This document shows positions 1 to 10,924 of a stretch of DNA of 64,000 nucleotides, piece by piece. The stretch covers positions 12,358,195 to 12,422,194 of the forward strand of contig CM033394.1 of assembly GCA_019426215.1 (NCBI GenBank), read 5' to 3'. The position numbers were made by a program, and so were the translations under genes. How positions within the stretch are numbered: position 1 is the first letter of the stretch; each line of letters begins with the position of its first letter. The stretch is from Buddleja alternifolia. Lineage: Eukaryota > Streptophyta > Magnoliopsida > Lamiales > Scrophulariaceae. The notes beneath the pieces were generated by a model that was not told the DNA's origin, made no database searches, and saw nothing but the letters and a program-made list of their open reading frames with translations.

Positions 1-1482
1 ATGATTCCTGTATTGTCTAAGTGTGTGACGTGAATTAAGTTAAGATACTCTTTGTAGGAGATCACCTATGTAAGTGTGTAGTGAGGAACATTTCAACATA
101 GAAACACTTAGCAGCAGAGGGGGTTCGGTTCCCGTTATACGAGATTACTTGATCCCAAAAACATTTCTTGAATCCAAGAGGGTGTTCCATGGCCAAAACA
201 GACCCAACTGAGAAACAAAATATATAGAGGGGTTGTGTGAGTATCATTTTTGGTTTACACAAACAATTGACCGATTCAAGACATTGTGTTCATTGGACAA
301 CCTAGTAAATCCGTTGATATTTCACTAAGACGGTTCAAATCCGCAAGGTACTATTTTGATGCAATAGTTTCTCACCTGAACTCTCGTAGCTTTTGCATTT
401 CTTCATTTGCATCTCATCTGCATTAATTTCATTCATGTCGGGATTGTTAGGTAAAAGTTGGATTTTCACCCAAATTTGGCCATGGATTTAAGTGGCCTAC
501 GTATCTTGAATATGCAATTTTATTGCCTTCAATTAATCTACGTTCCCAGTAGATAAATTTAGCATTTTGAATTACGCAAATCCAAGTTCGAATGAATGAG
601 AAATTGACAGTTAGAGTGGGCCACTTCAAATTTGTTAGTGACATTATATTGTTGTAGAAACAATGGGTATTACACATAAAAGGAATCTTGAAGCTTTGTT
701 GGATTTATAATTCTGCGGTGGAGGAATACAGGTTGACCTTAGGCCACCCAAATATTTGGAAAGAGAGAGGACTTAGGTCCAAGTTGAATTTAAACCCTCA
801 CATACCTCGCTCCGGTGGAATGGCTCGTGGCTCTACCTCGGGCCCAATCCTGCTCTTGGGCCATGGGTTGTGGGCTAGGGTTTGGGCCTGAGCTTGGCGC
901 ACTGAGATTACTCTTTTTGGAGAAAATTTAATTTAATCTTCCTAAATATTTTGAACTGGGAGATTTTCTTTTATCAACAGTGATGATGAATAGACATAAT
1001 GGAGGATCGCGAACATACGACCGTTGTCGACGGTTAGATGCGACGCTGTCCACCACACTGTCTCTACACCCAAAGTGATAATAGGCATTGGTTCAAGTTC
1101 AGCGGGTGCATCATGCACCCGTCTGCACTGGGACACTGTTGTTTGAAGGGGTAATTGCAACTTTTTGATCAAAACAAAAAGTTGTGACTTTTAGCCCTCA
1201 ACTTTCCATTGTCTTTAAATACTGCTGCCCGAAATTCATTTTCGTTATCCAGTCAACAAATTCTTTCTTTTTGTATGCCTTTAAGTTTTAAGTTTGTGCT
1301 TTTAAGTTTTAAGTTTGTGAATTTAGGAGCATTCTCTTGTATTTCATAGCTTTTGAGTTGTGAGTTCAAACAAGTCTTTTGTTCGACAGACTTTGGATTT
1401 TATAGTAGTTGCATAGTCTTTGTCTTAGGCCGCAGTTGCCACATCCTGTCACCACGAAAAGCAGGACAATATTACATGCTGA
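1..1482. other. Unassigned non-coding flank
   Basis: No gene or known element recognised. The only structures I see are a palindrome at 1103-1121 (CGGGTGCAT, one base, ATGCACCCG) and a roughly 20-bp direct duplication at 1280-1320. The short reading frames here show no domain, signal peptide or composition suggesting real protein. Confidence 0.5.
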
Positions 1483-1492
1483 AAAAAGAGTG

Positions 1493-2286
1493 GGGAAAAA
1501 TTCACTTTTGGTCCCATAGGACTACCCTCAAAACACTTTTAGTCTCATAGGACTTTTTTTTGACACTTTTAGTCCCATGAGATTGAAAAAGTGATACTTT
1601 TGGTCCCAAATCTCACTTTTGGTCCCATAAGAGTGTCATGTGTAACACACACGCCCGGGCGCGTGATTTTAGAATAAGCAATTTCAGGAAAAGAAAATAA
1701 AAAACAATTCAAAGGAAGAATAAAATAAATAAAAAAACAAAAACAACAAAAAGAGGAAAAAGGAAGAAGATGAACAGTGTTTCGACTGTTCATCTTCTTC
1801 CCAACACCACCCCACGTCATCCCCCCTCCGCCACGCTGCCCCGCACCACTGCCGCCAATTCCATTGCCGACACCTCCCATCGCCGGCGAATTTTTTGTAC
1901 GTGTTTGGGGGTCACGTTTTGGGTGGGGGGGGGGGGGGGGGGAAGAAGACCTACCATCATGACCGCCACCTCCATCGCCGTCGGTGGCGGCGGCAGTGGA
2001 GATGGGGGGCTGGAAGGTGTGTTTGGGGGGGAGGGGGGAAGAAGAAGATGAACAGTTGTTCATCTTCTTTTTCTTTTTTTGTTTTTTTATTACTTTATTA
2101 ATTTTTCGAATTTATTTTTTTTGATGGCGAGTGAGATCCACTTGCCACTTCTATGAGACTAAAAGTGCGATATGAGATCAAAAGTGTCACTTTTTCACTC
2201 TTATGGGACTAAAAGTGTCAAAAACGTCATACAGGACTAAAAGTGTTTTGAGGGTAGTCCTATGGGACCAAAAGTGAATCTTTCTC
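1493..2286. mobile_element. Non-autonomous long-TIR DNA transposon, MULE-like
   Basis: The two ends are inverted copies of each other over about 150 bp. The left end starts GGGAAAAATTCACTTTTGG and the right end, read on the minus strand, starts GAGAAAGATTCACTTTTGG. A 10-bp direct repeat, AAAAAGAGTG, flanks it at 1483-1492 and 2287-2296. Long inverted repeats with a 9-11 bp target duplication are the hallmark of Mutator-like elements, so that is the inferred superfamily. There is no transposase. The core is GC-rich against AT-rich arms, contains 18 consecutive G at 1925-1942, and is bordered by two GATGAACAG palindromes near 1769-1795 and 2047-2066. Confidence 0.8.
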
Positions 2287-2583
2287 AAAAAGAGTGTTTA
2301 AACTCGTCTCATGGAACACTATTCCTTATTTCGGATATTTTCACCACCCACTCCCGCTTTTATCCCACTTTCCCAACCATTCATCTTTTTCATGGAGGAA
2401 ACGGCGGACAAATTATTTGGATCCTCGTATATATTTTCAACTTTCTCATACAACTAACATGCATGAGCTAGCAGATCCAATCCCATGAGCAAATAGAAAG
2501 ACCTATTGTCACAGTGATGATTATTAAATTGAATTCTAACTTACTAATTGTTGTTTGAGGAGGAATGAGGACTATAAAATTAT

Positions 2584-3136
2584 GACTTAATTATACTAAC
2601 TCGCTCTTATTTTATGTAAGTACAGTTCAGTCCAATCCGCTTATTTTGAACACATAACAAATAATCCCCCTCTTATAATAAAACATTACAATCGCCCCCT
2701 TCCACAATAAAACTAACAGAATTTGCTAACATCATAAAAAAATATTTTCTAAATTTTCTATTGCCCTTAAGGGGTAACTTTTCATATTAAATAGAATGTA
2801 ATCATAATTTTCAATTTGGTCTTAATTAAATGATTTCCTAAAGACTTATTAACATTTTGATAATGAAGTGCAAATTCGATTTGTGCAAATTCAATTATCT
2901 TTTAAAAAATAAAAACGTAGACCGAGTTTCGGTTTGTTTTAAGAGCAATGTCACAATTCAATGTAATAAATCTAAATTAGTAAGTTTCCAAACATATAAC
3001 TTTTGACCAACGGTCGTTAGTCAGAGGGGGTAAATGTAAGATTTAATTATAAGAGGGGGGTGTTTATTATAGCCACAAATAAGTAGATTGGGCTGTAATT
3101 ACACAACATTATAGGGGTGGTTAGTGTAATTAACCC
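2584..3136. mobile_element. Non-autonomous TIR element with 9-bp target duplication
   Basis: About 110 bp at the left end is repeated in inverted, diverged form at the right end; both contain versions of TTAATTAYACTAAC at the tip and a C-rich CCCCCTCTTATAAT block further in. The 9-bp sequence TAAAATTAT flanks it at 2575-2583 and 3137-3145. There is no coding capacity. The duplication length suggests a Mutator-like MITE (inference). Confidence 0.7.
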
Positions 3137-3486
3137 TAAAATTATATGGTAGCACAATTCAGGATATGAAAGACTAGAAGTCAGAAGTGAATCGCGGGAA
3201 ATTCTAGCCCGCTCCCAGCTCGGCCAAACTTATGTATATTTTATAAAATAACTTGCCAATTATATGGCAAGTCTAATACACTCTCCTTGTGAAATACATT
3301 TGAATGCGGCCAATCCGGGTCTGGGCTAGAATTTTACGTGAACCGCCATATTATGTAATGTTAGGTAATCTCTTCCTCTGAAATGATTATGGTAATGTTT
3401 TTTTTTTTTGGAACGGTTAGCGTATTTCATTATGTACTAAAAAACATCCCTTATAACTTTAGTCAGGCATACCTGACTCCTCCAGA

Positions 3487-6400
3487 CTATCTAAATTTAC
3501 AAGTAACTATGTTCCATATTCTATTGACTATCTCATTAACATTTTGTCTATCTTTACTAAACGCTTTCCTATTCCTTGCTAACCATATATAGTAGATTAT
3601 CGCAGCCACCATAGCACATTTTTTACAACTAAGTGCCGTCTTTCCCACACTAATTTTCATGCTCCATTTCAAGTAATCTGCCCAGGTTCTTTTAGTACAC
3701 CGAATCTGCATCTTTTCCCAACATTGTTGCATGATTTCATTGGTCACTTCACATTGAAAAATAGATGATCCCTACTTTCATTCTCCCCCCCCACACATGG
3801 GACATGTTGTGTCCTCAATCACATTCCAAGCTTGAATTCTATCCAGAGTTTTCAGTCGATTTCTAACAGTTAACCACATAAAAAACCTATGTCGAGCAAT
3901 TGGACCCTTGCCCCATACAAGTTTTTGCCACTCAACTTCCTCATAATGCTCCGTAATATGCATATAAGCTGTTTTGATACTAAATTTCCCCTGTTTCCAT
4001 TTATTTTGGACTACATCCACAACCTTTAGCATTTGTGATCTAATGGCCAGTAACTTCTTCCATAACCAGGAGTCAGAACCCTTAGCCTCTACTGCCCAAA
4101 CATTTGTTGATTTCAAATAGTATGCATGAATCCATCTTATCCATAGTGAATCTTCCTTTGTAGCAATGTTCTAGATCTGCTTGAACAAGGCTGCAATATT
4201 CCATCTTTGTAAAGCAATTATCCTCAAGACTCCTTCTCTTTTATCCTTACATACATCTTGCCAATTTACAGCAGCTGTGTAATTTTCATGGGCCTTTCCA
4301 CACCATAAAAAGGTCCTACAAACCCTTATCTCTTGGATGACTGTAAGAGGAAGAGGGGAAATTTGACTTCAATAAATCTGTATTCCAAATACTACTACTT
4401 TGATTAACAGAACCCTCCCTACAAATGTAAGATATTTTGCAGTCCAACTTGTGATTTTTTTCACAACCTTATCAATCAAAGGTTGGCGGTTCTTAATTGT
4501 TAACCTGGATGAGATTAAAGGAACACCAAGGTATCTTATAGGCATTGATCCCTCAACATATCCTGTAATCCTCGACATCTCCTCTTTAACCCTTTCCTGA
4601 ACCCCTCCCCCCCCATATATCAGTTGGCTCTTCTCCAAATTGGCTTGTAATCCAGACACAATTGAAAATTGTTCAAAACAAACTTTCACTCTACCCACAG
4701 ACTGGACATCCCCCTTACAGAACATCATCAAATCATCAGCAAAACACATATTTATCAACCCCACTCTCTTACATTTAGGATGGAATTGAAATAGGGGGTC
4801 CTTATGCAACAGTTCAAAACTTCTAGACAAGCATTCCATAATTAACACAAACAAATATGGGGACATAGGGTCCCCCTATCTCAATCCTCTTCCCCCACCA
4901 AAATATCCAAAAGTAAACCCATGTAGCATAATGGAATATCTTGTGGAAGAGACACAAAGCATAATTAACTTTAAAAACTCATTGGGGAAACCATATGCTT
5001 GAAGAAGATTTTCCAGGAATGCCCAACTTACAATATCATATGCCTTTTTGATGTCTACTTTCATCACAACTCGGGGTGAAATGCCTTTCCTCTAGTAGCC
5101 CCTTACAAGCTCATGACAAAGAGTAACATTGTCAACAATATTCTTGCCCTGTATGAATGCTCCCTGAGCAGAATCAACAAACTGTGGTAGTACCTGTTTC
5201 AACCTATTGCAGATAAGTTTGGAGATGACTTTATAAAGTACTGTGCAGCAGGCTATGGGCCTGTAGTCACCTACTGTGACAGGAACTTGAATTTTTGGGA
5301 TGAGATGTAACAGGATGTGATTAATTTCTGCCAACAGTCTACCCTTACTGTAACAATCTTGTATTGCATCAGTAACCTCCCTTCCTATCATCTCCCAAGA
5401 AATTTTGAAAAAGCAGGAAATGTAACCATCCGGGCCAGGGCTCTTATCATCTAGAATTGAGAAAAAAGCTTGTTTAATCTCTTCTCTTGAAACATGTTGT
5501 TTTAGGCAAGCAACATCTTCATTATTCAGAATATATCAGTGTGCTATGATCTCCTCTTTAACTTCAGCACTTGCTCCACTTGTTGTGCCCATAAGTCTCT
5601 GATAAAAAGATAGAATTTCATTTTTAATCTCCTCTGGTGTAGTTAATTGCTCCCCTCTCTGATTGAAGAGATACAATCTGTCCATGACTTCTATTTGCCT
5701 TCAATCTAGCACAAAAGTATTTTGTCCCTTCATCTCCATTCTGATAGAATTCTACTTTGGCCCTTTGCTTTATTACTTCCATTTCTATTTGCACTAGATG
5801 CCTTAATTGGTCTGCTTTCTCCTTCTCTGATTTAGTCAAACTTGCATTTAGTGGCTGATTCTATAGCTGGGTTCTTATCCATTGAAGTTGCACTCTAGCT
5901 ATATTCACTTGTTCAGATATTTGAGAGTAGTGGCCCCTGTGCAGTTCCTGGAGCTGCTTTTTTAAGCCCTTGCATTTTGTTACTACTCTATACATTCTAT
6001 TTTCTTTTATCTGTTTCTTCCATTCATTTTCAGCCAACTCCTTATACCTGAGGTGATGTCTCCATGCATTAAAAAATTTGAAGGGAGTAGCTCCCAATCT
6101 CCTCTCATTTATACTCATGACCATAGGGCTATGATCCGACAGGTCATTCTCTTTGAACTCAACTGTACCTCCATCCATTTGTAATATCCACTCCCCATTC
6201 ACAACCACTCTATCCAGCTTACACCAGATTTTAGTTTCTGGATCTTGACTATTGCTCCATGTATAAAACCTTCCATGATAAGGAAGATCCTCTAAGCCCA
6301 CCTTACTAAAACACTATTGTAAATCCACATTACCCCATCATAGCTTCCCTGACTATTTATCTTTTCATTCTGATGGAGGGTGGTATTCTAGTCTCCCATC

Positions 6401-8241
6401 AGGATCCAGGGATCCTGAATCTGCATTTGATCAAGCTCTTTCCATAATTGTTTTCGTCCCACTTCATCATTATTAGCATATATCATAGTCAACACAAATT
6501 TATACATCCCAATCTCCATTCTGCAGGTTTTGTTGGCCTGTTACCTACATAATGTAGCTATTCACTGTTTTCCTCCTCCACAAAAGCCAAATCCTACCAT
6601 TAGGAGCCATGGCATAGTTATTTATTATTTTCCATTCCTCCCCAAAACATTTACTTACTTGTGAAAACTTTCTTGGTCTCACTCTTGTCTCCATAACTCC
6701 CATAACATCCAGACTATTACTTACCATCATTCTTTTCTGACACGAAAAATACTTACGTGTTTGCACAGCAAGTGGACTGGTCGTGTGTAGTAATAAAGTG
6801 AATTTTTAAGTCCGAATTGTCGATCCCACAGAGACTTGTATTTTAGACTTCTTGAATTTAAAGCAAGCAATAACTAAACTAAAACTAAAGATTTAAAGAT
6901 TTTAAAAGCAATAAAATAAACTAAAACAAGAATTAACTTAAATATTATGGAAGCAAGATACAAGAAACAAGATGTCGAAATCAAGATATCTATGGAAGAG
7001 AGCAACTAAGACACATGTGCTGGCATATTCTTGTTAAAATCACGTTTTCATATTATTAGACTAATGTTGCTTTGGTGGAAACTCCTTAATTAACTACTAC
7101 CCGATCTCTCGGCTGTAATAATCCTATGACTACGTGACGGTTCTCTAAATATGTCTATCCGAGAATCAAATCATTAGCCATGCATTCACGTTTTAGAATT
7201 TTCCCGGATAAATCCGGCTAACTGCACCCGGAAATCTATACCTATCTCTAGGAGCAATTCCTCATATTTTTCGGATGATGTGATGATTTCTTTGAACCCT
7301 AACTTATATTCTCTCGAATCATAAACTAGGCTAATTAGCAAGCATATGGTGATCAAACATATGATTGGAATTACAATACAAAATCAATACACAAAGCAAC
7401 AATAGAATTAATATGAAAAACACAATTTATAACTCAAATATCATAATTTAGCCTCAACATGACCTTAGTTCGAAGAATCTAATTCATCATAAAAGATAAA
7501 AGATAGAAACTTAAATTAAGATTCATATTCATAGACAAAAATAAATCTAAATCTAAGAAACTCCCTCGTATTTTTTATGGTTGAACTTCGATCTTCATCT
7601 CTTCCATGCTTCTTGATTTCTTCACCTTCAAGGGCTTTTGAAAATCTTCATAAATATGTAAAAACGATGTCTAAACCCCATTAGGGCTCTATTCTACGTG
7701 TATTTTTCGTCTCCCAACCCTAGAGAACTGATCTAATATATATAAGGGTGGAAGGGGAAGACTCCAGCTTGAATTAGAATTGGAAATTTCCAAAAATCTG
7801 CTATTTTTCCTGTCAGAACCAACGTCCGAACGTGAAGTACCCAACGTTCGTACGTTGGAAACAGAAACATTTTGCCTTCTGCGCAATGATCTTGGTTCCT
7901 TCATAACGTTCTCCACAGACGTCCGATTTGGGTGATTAAAGTTGCCACGTGATGCTAAGACAGAGCTCTACAACTTTGTAGAATAAATATTTGTCAAATT
8001 CAGTCTCTAAATACTCCGAAATTCTGCATTTCCGTCCAAATTTCCTCAATTGCAATGATTTTCCACCTTTACTCAATAAGCACACAAATTACAAGCATAT
8101 GTGGCATAAATCATGCATAAACCAATGTAAATAACATAAATATGAGGCTTTAAAACATGTAAATCTCACACCTATCATTTTCACAGCTTGTTGTTTACCA
8201 GTTGTGTTCATGCCCCTTATATTCCACGCACCTAATCTCAT
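3487..8241 (-). pseudogene. LINE ORF2: endonuclease / reverse transcriptase (broken)
   Basis: ORF2 would nick target DNA and copy the element RNA at the nick. Reading starts at ATG 8241-8239 with MRLGAWNIRG, the usual apurinic-endonuclease N-terminus, stops at the solo LTR, and resumes at 6737 with the catalytic MGVMETR motif. The C-terminal endonuclease segment (6301-5861) retains the SDHSPM motif. Reverse transcriptase follows in pieces at 5391-5092, 5067-4876 and 4866-4369; the catalytic FADD is present in FADDLMMF. A zf-RVT-type segment (4116-3778) has KGPIARHRFFMWL and a TCPMC knuckle. The last piece, to 3487, has the conserved IIYYIWLARN. Several in-frame stops and frameshifts separate these pieces, so the protein cannot be made. 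It is downstream of ORF1 in the same element. Confidence 0.85.
6738..8177 (-). mobile_element. Solo LTR (copy 1 of a three-copy family), inside LINE endonuclease
   Basis: On the minus strand it begins TGATAGGTGTGAG and ends CGTGTCA. The 5-bp host sequence GAAAA is duplicated on both sides (plus strand TTTTC at 6733-6737 and 8178-8182). TG...CA ends with a 5-bp duplication are diagnostic of an LTR. Removing the LTR and one duplication joins the LINE reading frame as ...QQAVKRMMVSNSL. There is no internal retroelement sequence, so this is a recombined solo LTR. Near its 3' end it shares a block (TTACTACACACGAC) with the copy at 27316-29126. Confidence 0.85.
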
Positions 8242-8456
8242 TGATCAGGGGGTTCATGGTGAGAATTAACCCTTTTCTCAACTTCTATTCCTGCCTGACT
8301 TAATACTTAAAATAAGTTGGAGAGAGCGTGTTGCACCTCAGTGTGAGATGCCTTATCTGACCAGGTGTTCCCTCTACGATATTTGGTACTTCTAACCTCT
8401 TGCCAATCTTGCATAAGCCCCTTCCCTCTTGTTTGTGATGGTGTTGCAACATTTTG

Positions 8457-9551
8457 TTAAGTAGGCTGATGAGTAGACAAACACTGCTCTTCTGGATTAG
8501 CCAAAGGTACCTCCTCCACAGCTGAACTAGTATCCCCAGCCCGACCTATTTGGTCTCCTTGATTCACTCTCTGAGTCCCCCGTTTTACCACCCATCTTTG
8601 AGTAATCTGCCTTTGACATCCCACCTCTTTGTGGCCCCATCCTCCGCATCTAGTACACCTAACCGGAGTCCATTCATACTTGATACGTTGCTCTATTACT
8701 TTACCTGTTTCTGCATTCTTAATAGCAATGGTGTGTGGTAATTCCTTCCCTATCTCAACATTCACTAAGACCCTTGCATAGTCCATTTTTAGTTTTTGTG
8801 CAGTTAGTTCATCAGTGTGGATAGGCTCCCCTATTCGACTCGGAGATTTGATTTTGCTTAGACTATTGACTCCCCACAAACCAATAGGCAAGTTGGGTAG
8901 TTGAATCCAGATGGGTACAATAGTGATATCCTCTGGTGTACCCTCACCCTTCTCCCATCGCCTCACAATCATAGGTTTAGAATAGAAGAATTGGGTACCT
9001 CTTCCATGAGCTGCTTGTAGCGCCTCCTCACTTTCAAATCTCAGGATAAATTTGTTCCCATGTTTTACCACTTTTGGCATCTGCAAACCCCTCCATCGGA
9101 CCTTCAAAAAATTAACCATCATCGCTGTTGCCACCTCCTGACCCAAGATGTAAGCATATAATGAGTACTTCCAGTAGGCTAACTCCGGTTCTATGTCCTC
9201 TCGGGTGAGGCATACCTCTTCCCCTTCATTCGCAATCTGTTCCAATCTAACACCATTGTTCCCGTCGCGATTACTCGAAAAGAGTGCTTTCCATGGTTTG
9301 GGAAACACTCGCTCCTTCACCGCCTTAGTCACTGTGGTCTCAGCATTGGTCTCCTCCGGCTCCATTTCCAACTCCTCGATGTTGATCGTCTCTTGTGCAA
9401 GCCCTAGCTTCTGCTCTTCCTCCACTGCAATTGGTGTCGTGACTTGCTGATTTGAGGTCACCGGTGTCACAGAGTGTTCCTGATTCTCCGCCGGTAAGCC
9501 AGACGAGCTCGCCGTTGCGTTGATCATCCGTTTACCCTTCCTCCGTGCCAT
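8457..9551 (-). CDS. LINE ORF1: DUF4283 / zinc-knuckle RNA-binding protein
   Basis: The 364-residue frame is uninterrupted from its ATG at 9551. Family knowledge: plant LINE ORF1 proteins coat the element RNA and accompany it to the nucleus. The N-terminus (about 1-90) is acidic and low in complexity after a basic MARRKGKR start. Residues of about 95-245 match the DUF4283 pattern (LTREDIEPEL, then WRGLQMPKV, FILRFESEEA, VPIWIQLPNLP). A single CCHC knuckle, CTRCGGWGHKEVGC, follows at about residue 300. The tail is Gln/Glu-rich. It lies upstream of ORF2 on the same strand. It is the only intact ORF of this element, but with ORF2 dead it is probably a relic. No host function is implied. Confidence 0.8.
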   Translation of the reverse strand: MARRKGKRMINATASSSGLPAENQEHSVTPVTSNQQVTTPIAVEEEQKLGLAQETINIEELEMEPEETNAETTVTKAVKERVFPKPWKALFSSNRDGNNGVRLEQIANEGEEVCLTREDIEPELAYWKYSLYAYILGQEVATAMMVNFLKVRWRGLQMPKVVKHGNKFILRFESEEALQAAHGRGTQFFYSKPMIVRRWEKGEGTPEDITIVPIWIQLPNLPIGLWGVNSLSKIKSPSRIGEPIHTDELTAQKLKMDYARVLVNVEIGKELPHTIAIKNAETGKVIEQRIKYEWTPVRCTRCGGWGHKEVGCQRQITQRWVVKRGTQRVNQGDQIGRAGDTSSAVEEVPLANPEEQCLSTHQPT

Positions 9552-9628
9552 ATGCGATTTTGGCGCAAGTTAGCCTTCTAGCTTACGCCGAGAGCAAAAG
9601 CTCAAAATCTTTTTTTTTTGGTAATGTT

Positions 9629-10268
9629 AGTATTCTCTGTTGAAAGAAAAAAAAAATGTTTGTTATTCTCATTACTAATTATATAGGTTAAATTCTTTAT
9701 TGTTGTTATGGTTTTCTCAACTGATCTTTGGGTTTGTTCAAGATGAATAACTAATTCATTAATTTCAAAAAGAAGTGAGAATCCCTGTTCAAATTTCGAA
9801 AGCGTGGTAATAATCTTATTAAAAGTTTTTAGCATTTGCTTTCATCAAGAAGTTGTAATTTTTTTTTTTTAAAAAATTCAGACTAACCTGTAATTGTAAG
9901 CAACAATTTGATTAAAATATATCATTTGACATCATTACTGTTGCGTCTGATGTACAATTTTTGCATTTGCTTTCATTAAGAAATTGTAATCTTTTATTTT
10001 CACACCACTGTAATAAACAAATATACTAAAAACACATATATTTTCTATTTGCGAACATATATTCGATACAAGCGCATAGAACATTATTGAGACCTTTATT
10101 TTTCACACGTATAGTCACTAATAAGTATGAGAAGCTTAACGAAAGTTAGAAATCTTTAACATTTTATGTAACACTAAATTATCAACTAACATTTTGTTAT
10201 TTAGCCTAACTCTAACTCTTGCACTTTATTCATGTCATAGAACATGGGTTATAAATGTCAGTATGTAA
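9629..10268. other. AT-rich intergenic stretch downstream of the glycine-rich protein gene
   Basis: No gene seen. A roughly 130-bp step duplication is visible: CATTTGCTTTCAT followed by AAGAA-TTGTAAT occurs near 9832 and again near 9965. The last 100-200 bp probably include the 3' untranslated region of the neighbouring minus-strand gene (inference). Confidence 0.5.
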
Positions 10269-10876
10269 TTAAGGTCGAACTTCATTTTGCATGTAGGCTA
10301 ATGCTTCTTGAGCCGTATTGCAACACCTACACCCTCCACTGTAATAACTGCCCGAGCCTCTGCCACCGCCGCTGCAGCGACCCCAACGGCATTGTTTGCC
10401 CCATCCACCGCCGCCGCCTCCAACCCATCCTCCACTGCCTCCCTGCCATCGGCCAACGCCATAACCACCCCAACCACCCCAGCCACCATATCCACCGCCA
10501 CCTCCTAGTCCACCCCATCCGCCATAACCACCCCAGCCACCATAACCACCGCCACCTCCTGGTCCACCCCATCCGCCACCATAAACACCACCATTGTTTT
10601 TCATGTCATCAATGTCCTTATTTTCTTCATTAACTGTTCATATCACATAATATTAATATTATTACATATGAAAAAAAATCAAGTATTTTAACAATAGAAT
10701 AAGCATAATCATATGGGAAGGGATGAGAAGAAAATGAAAAAATAAAAAAATAAAATAACAAAAATATTCTATAAATACTTACTTTTTCTCTCATCTTGGA
10801 TGGCATCATTGGATGCAGCATAGGAGATGAGGAGGCCAAAAAGGACAAGAAGGAATGCACAAGTTGTGGGTTTCAT
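10269..10876 (-). CDS. Secreted glycine-rich protein, two exons
   Basis: This is the one ordinary host gene I recognise. Exon 1 is 10876-10783 and exon 2 is 10633-10269. The 149-bp intron has a GTAAGT donor (10782) and an ACAG acceptor (10634); joining them keeps frame and gives 152 residues. Residues 1-22 (MKPTTCAFLLVLFGLLISYA...) are a classic signal peptide, so the product enters the secretory pathway and probably the wall or apoplast. An acidic linker (about 23-42) precedes a Gly/Tyr/Trp repeat region (about 44-115, units like GGWGGYGG). The C-terminus is Cys-rich (QCRWGRC, then CRCC at 133-136) and ends TAQEALAYMQ, typical of the signal-peptide class of plant glycine-rich proteins. A TATA box lies about 41 bp upstream. 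The opposite-strand frame at this locus is its His/Pro-rich shadow. Confidence 0.88.
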
Positions 10877-10916
10877 TTTTGAAATGGGATGGGAGTCATA
10901 ATACTAGGATGAACTC

Positions 10917-10924
10917 TATTTATA
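10917..10924 (-). promoter_or_regulatory. TATA box of the glycine-rich protein gene
   Basis: On the minus strand the sequence reads CTCTATAAATAGAG, a strong plant TATA box inside a short palindrome. It lies about 41 bp before the ATG at 10876. If transcription starts the usual 30 bp downstream, the 5' leader would be only about 10-20 nt. Confidence 0.7.

Larger units (their letters stand above)
3400..9619 (-). mobile_element. LINE (non-LTR retrotransposon), minus strand, split by a solo LTR
   Basis: On the minus strand the order is ORF1 (8457-9551), then ORF2 with endonuclease, reverse transcriptase and a C-terminal zf-RVT region (8241 down to 3487), then a poly(A) tail visible as poly-T at 3400-3409. 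The 9-bp sequence GGTAATGTT occurs beside the tail at 3391-3399 and beyond the 5' end at 9620-9628, consistent with a target duplication. A 1440-bp solo LTR (6738-8177) interrupts the endonuclease. Without it the LINE is about 4.8 kb, short for a full plant LINE, so the 5' end may be slightly truncated. Confidence 0.85.

Noticed and set aside
1770..2063. Pro/Gly/Ser-rich reading frames on both strands
   Set aside because: They come from GC-rich low-complexity sequence and the G18 run inside a TIR element, with no domain.
10244..10633. His/Pro/Cys-rich plus-strand reading frame
   Set aside because: It is the exact antisense shadow of the Gly-rich repeat in the glycine-rich protein gene, which has a signal peptide and valid intron on the minus strand.
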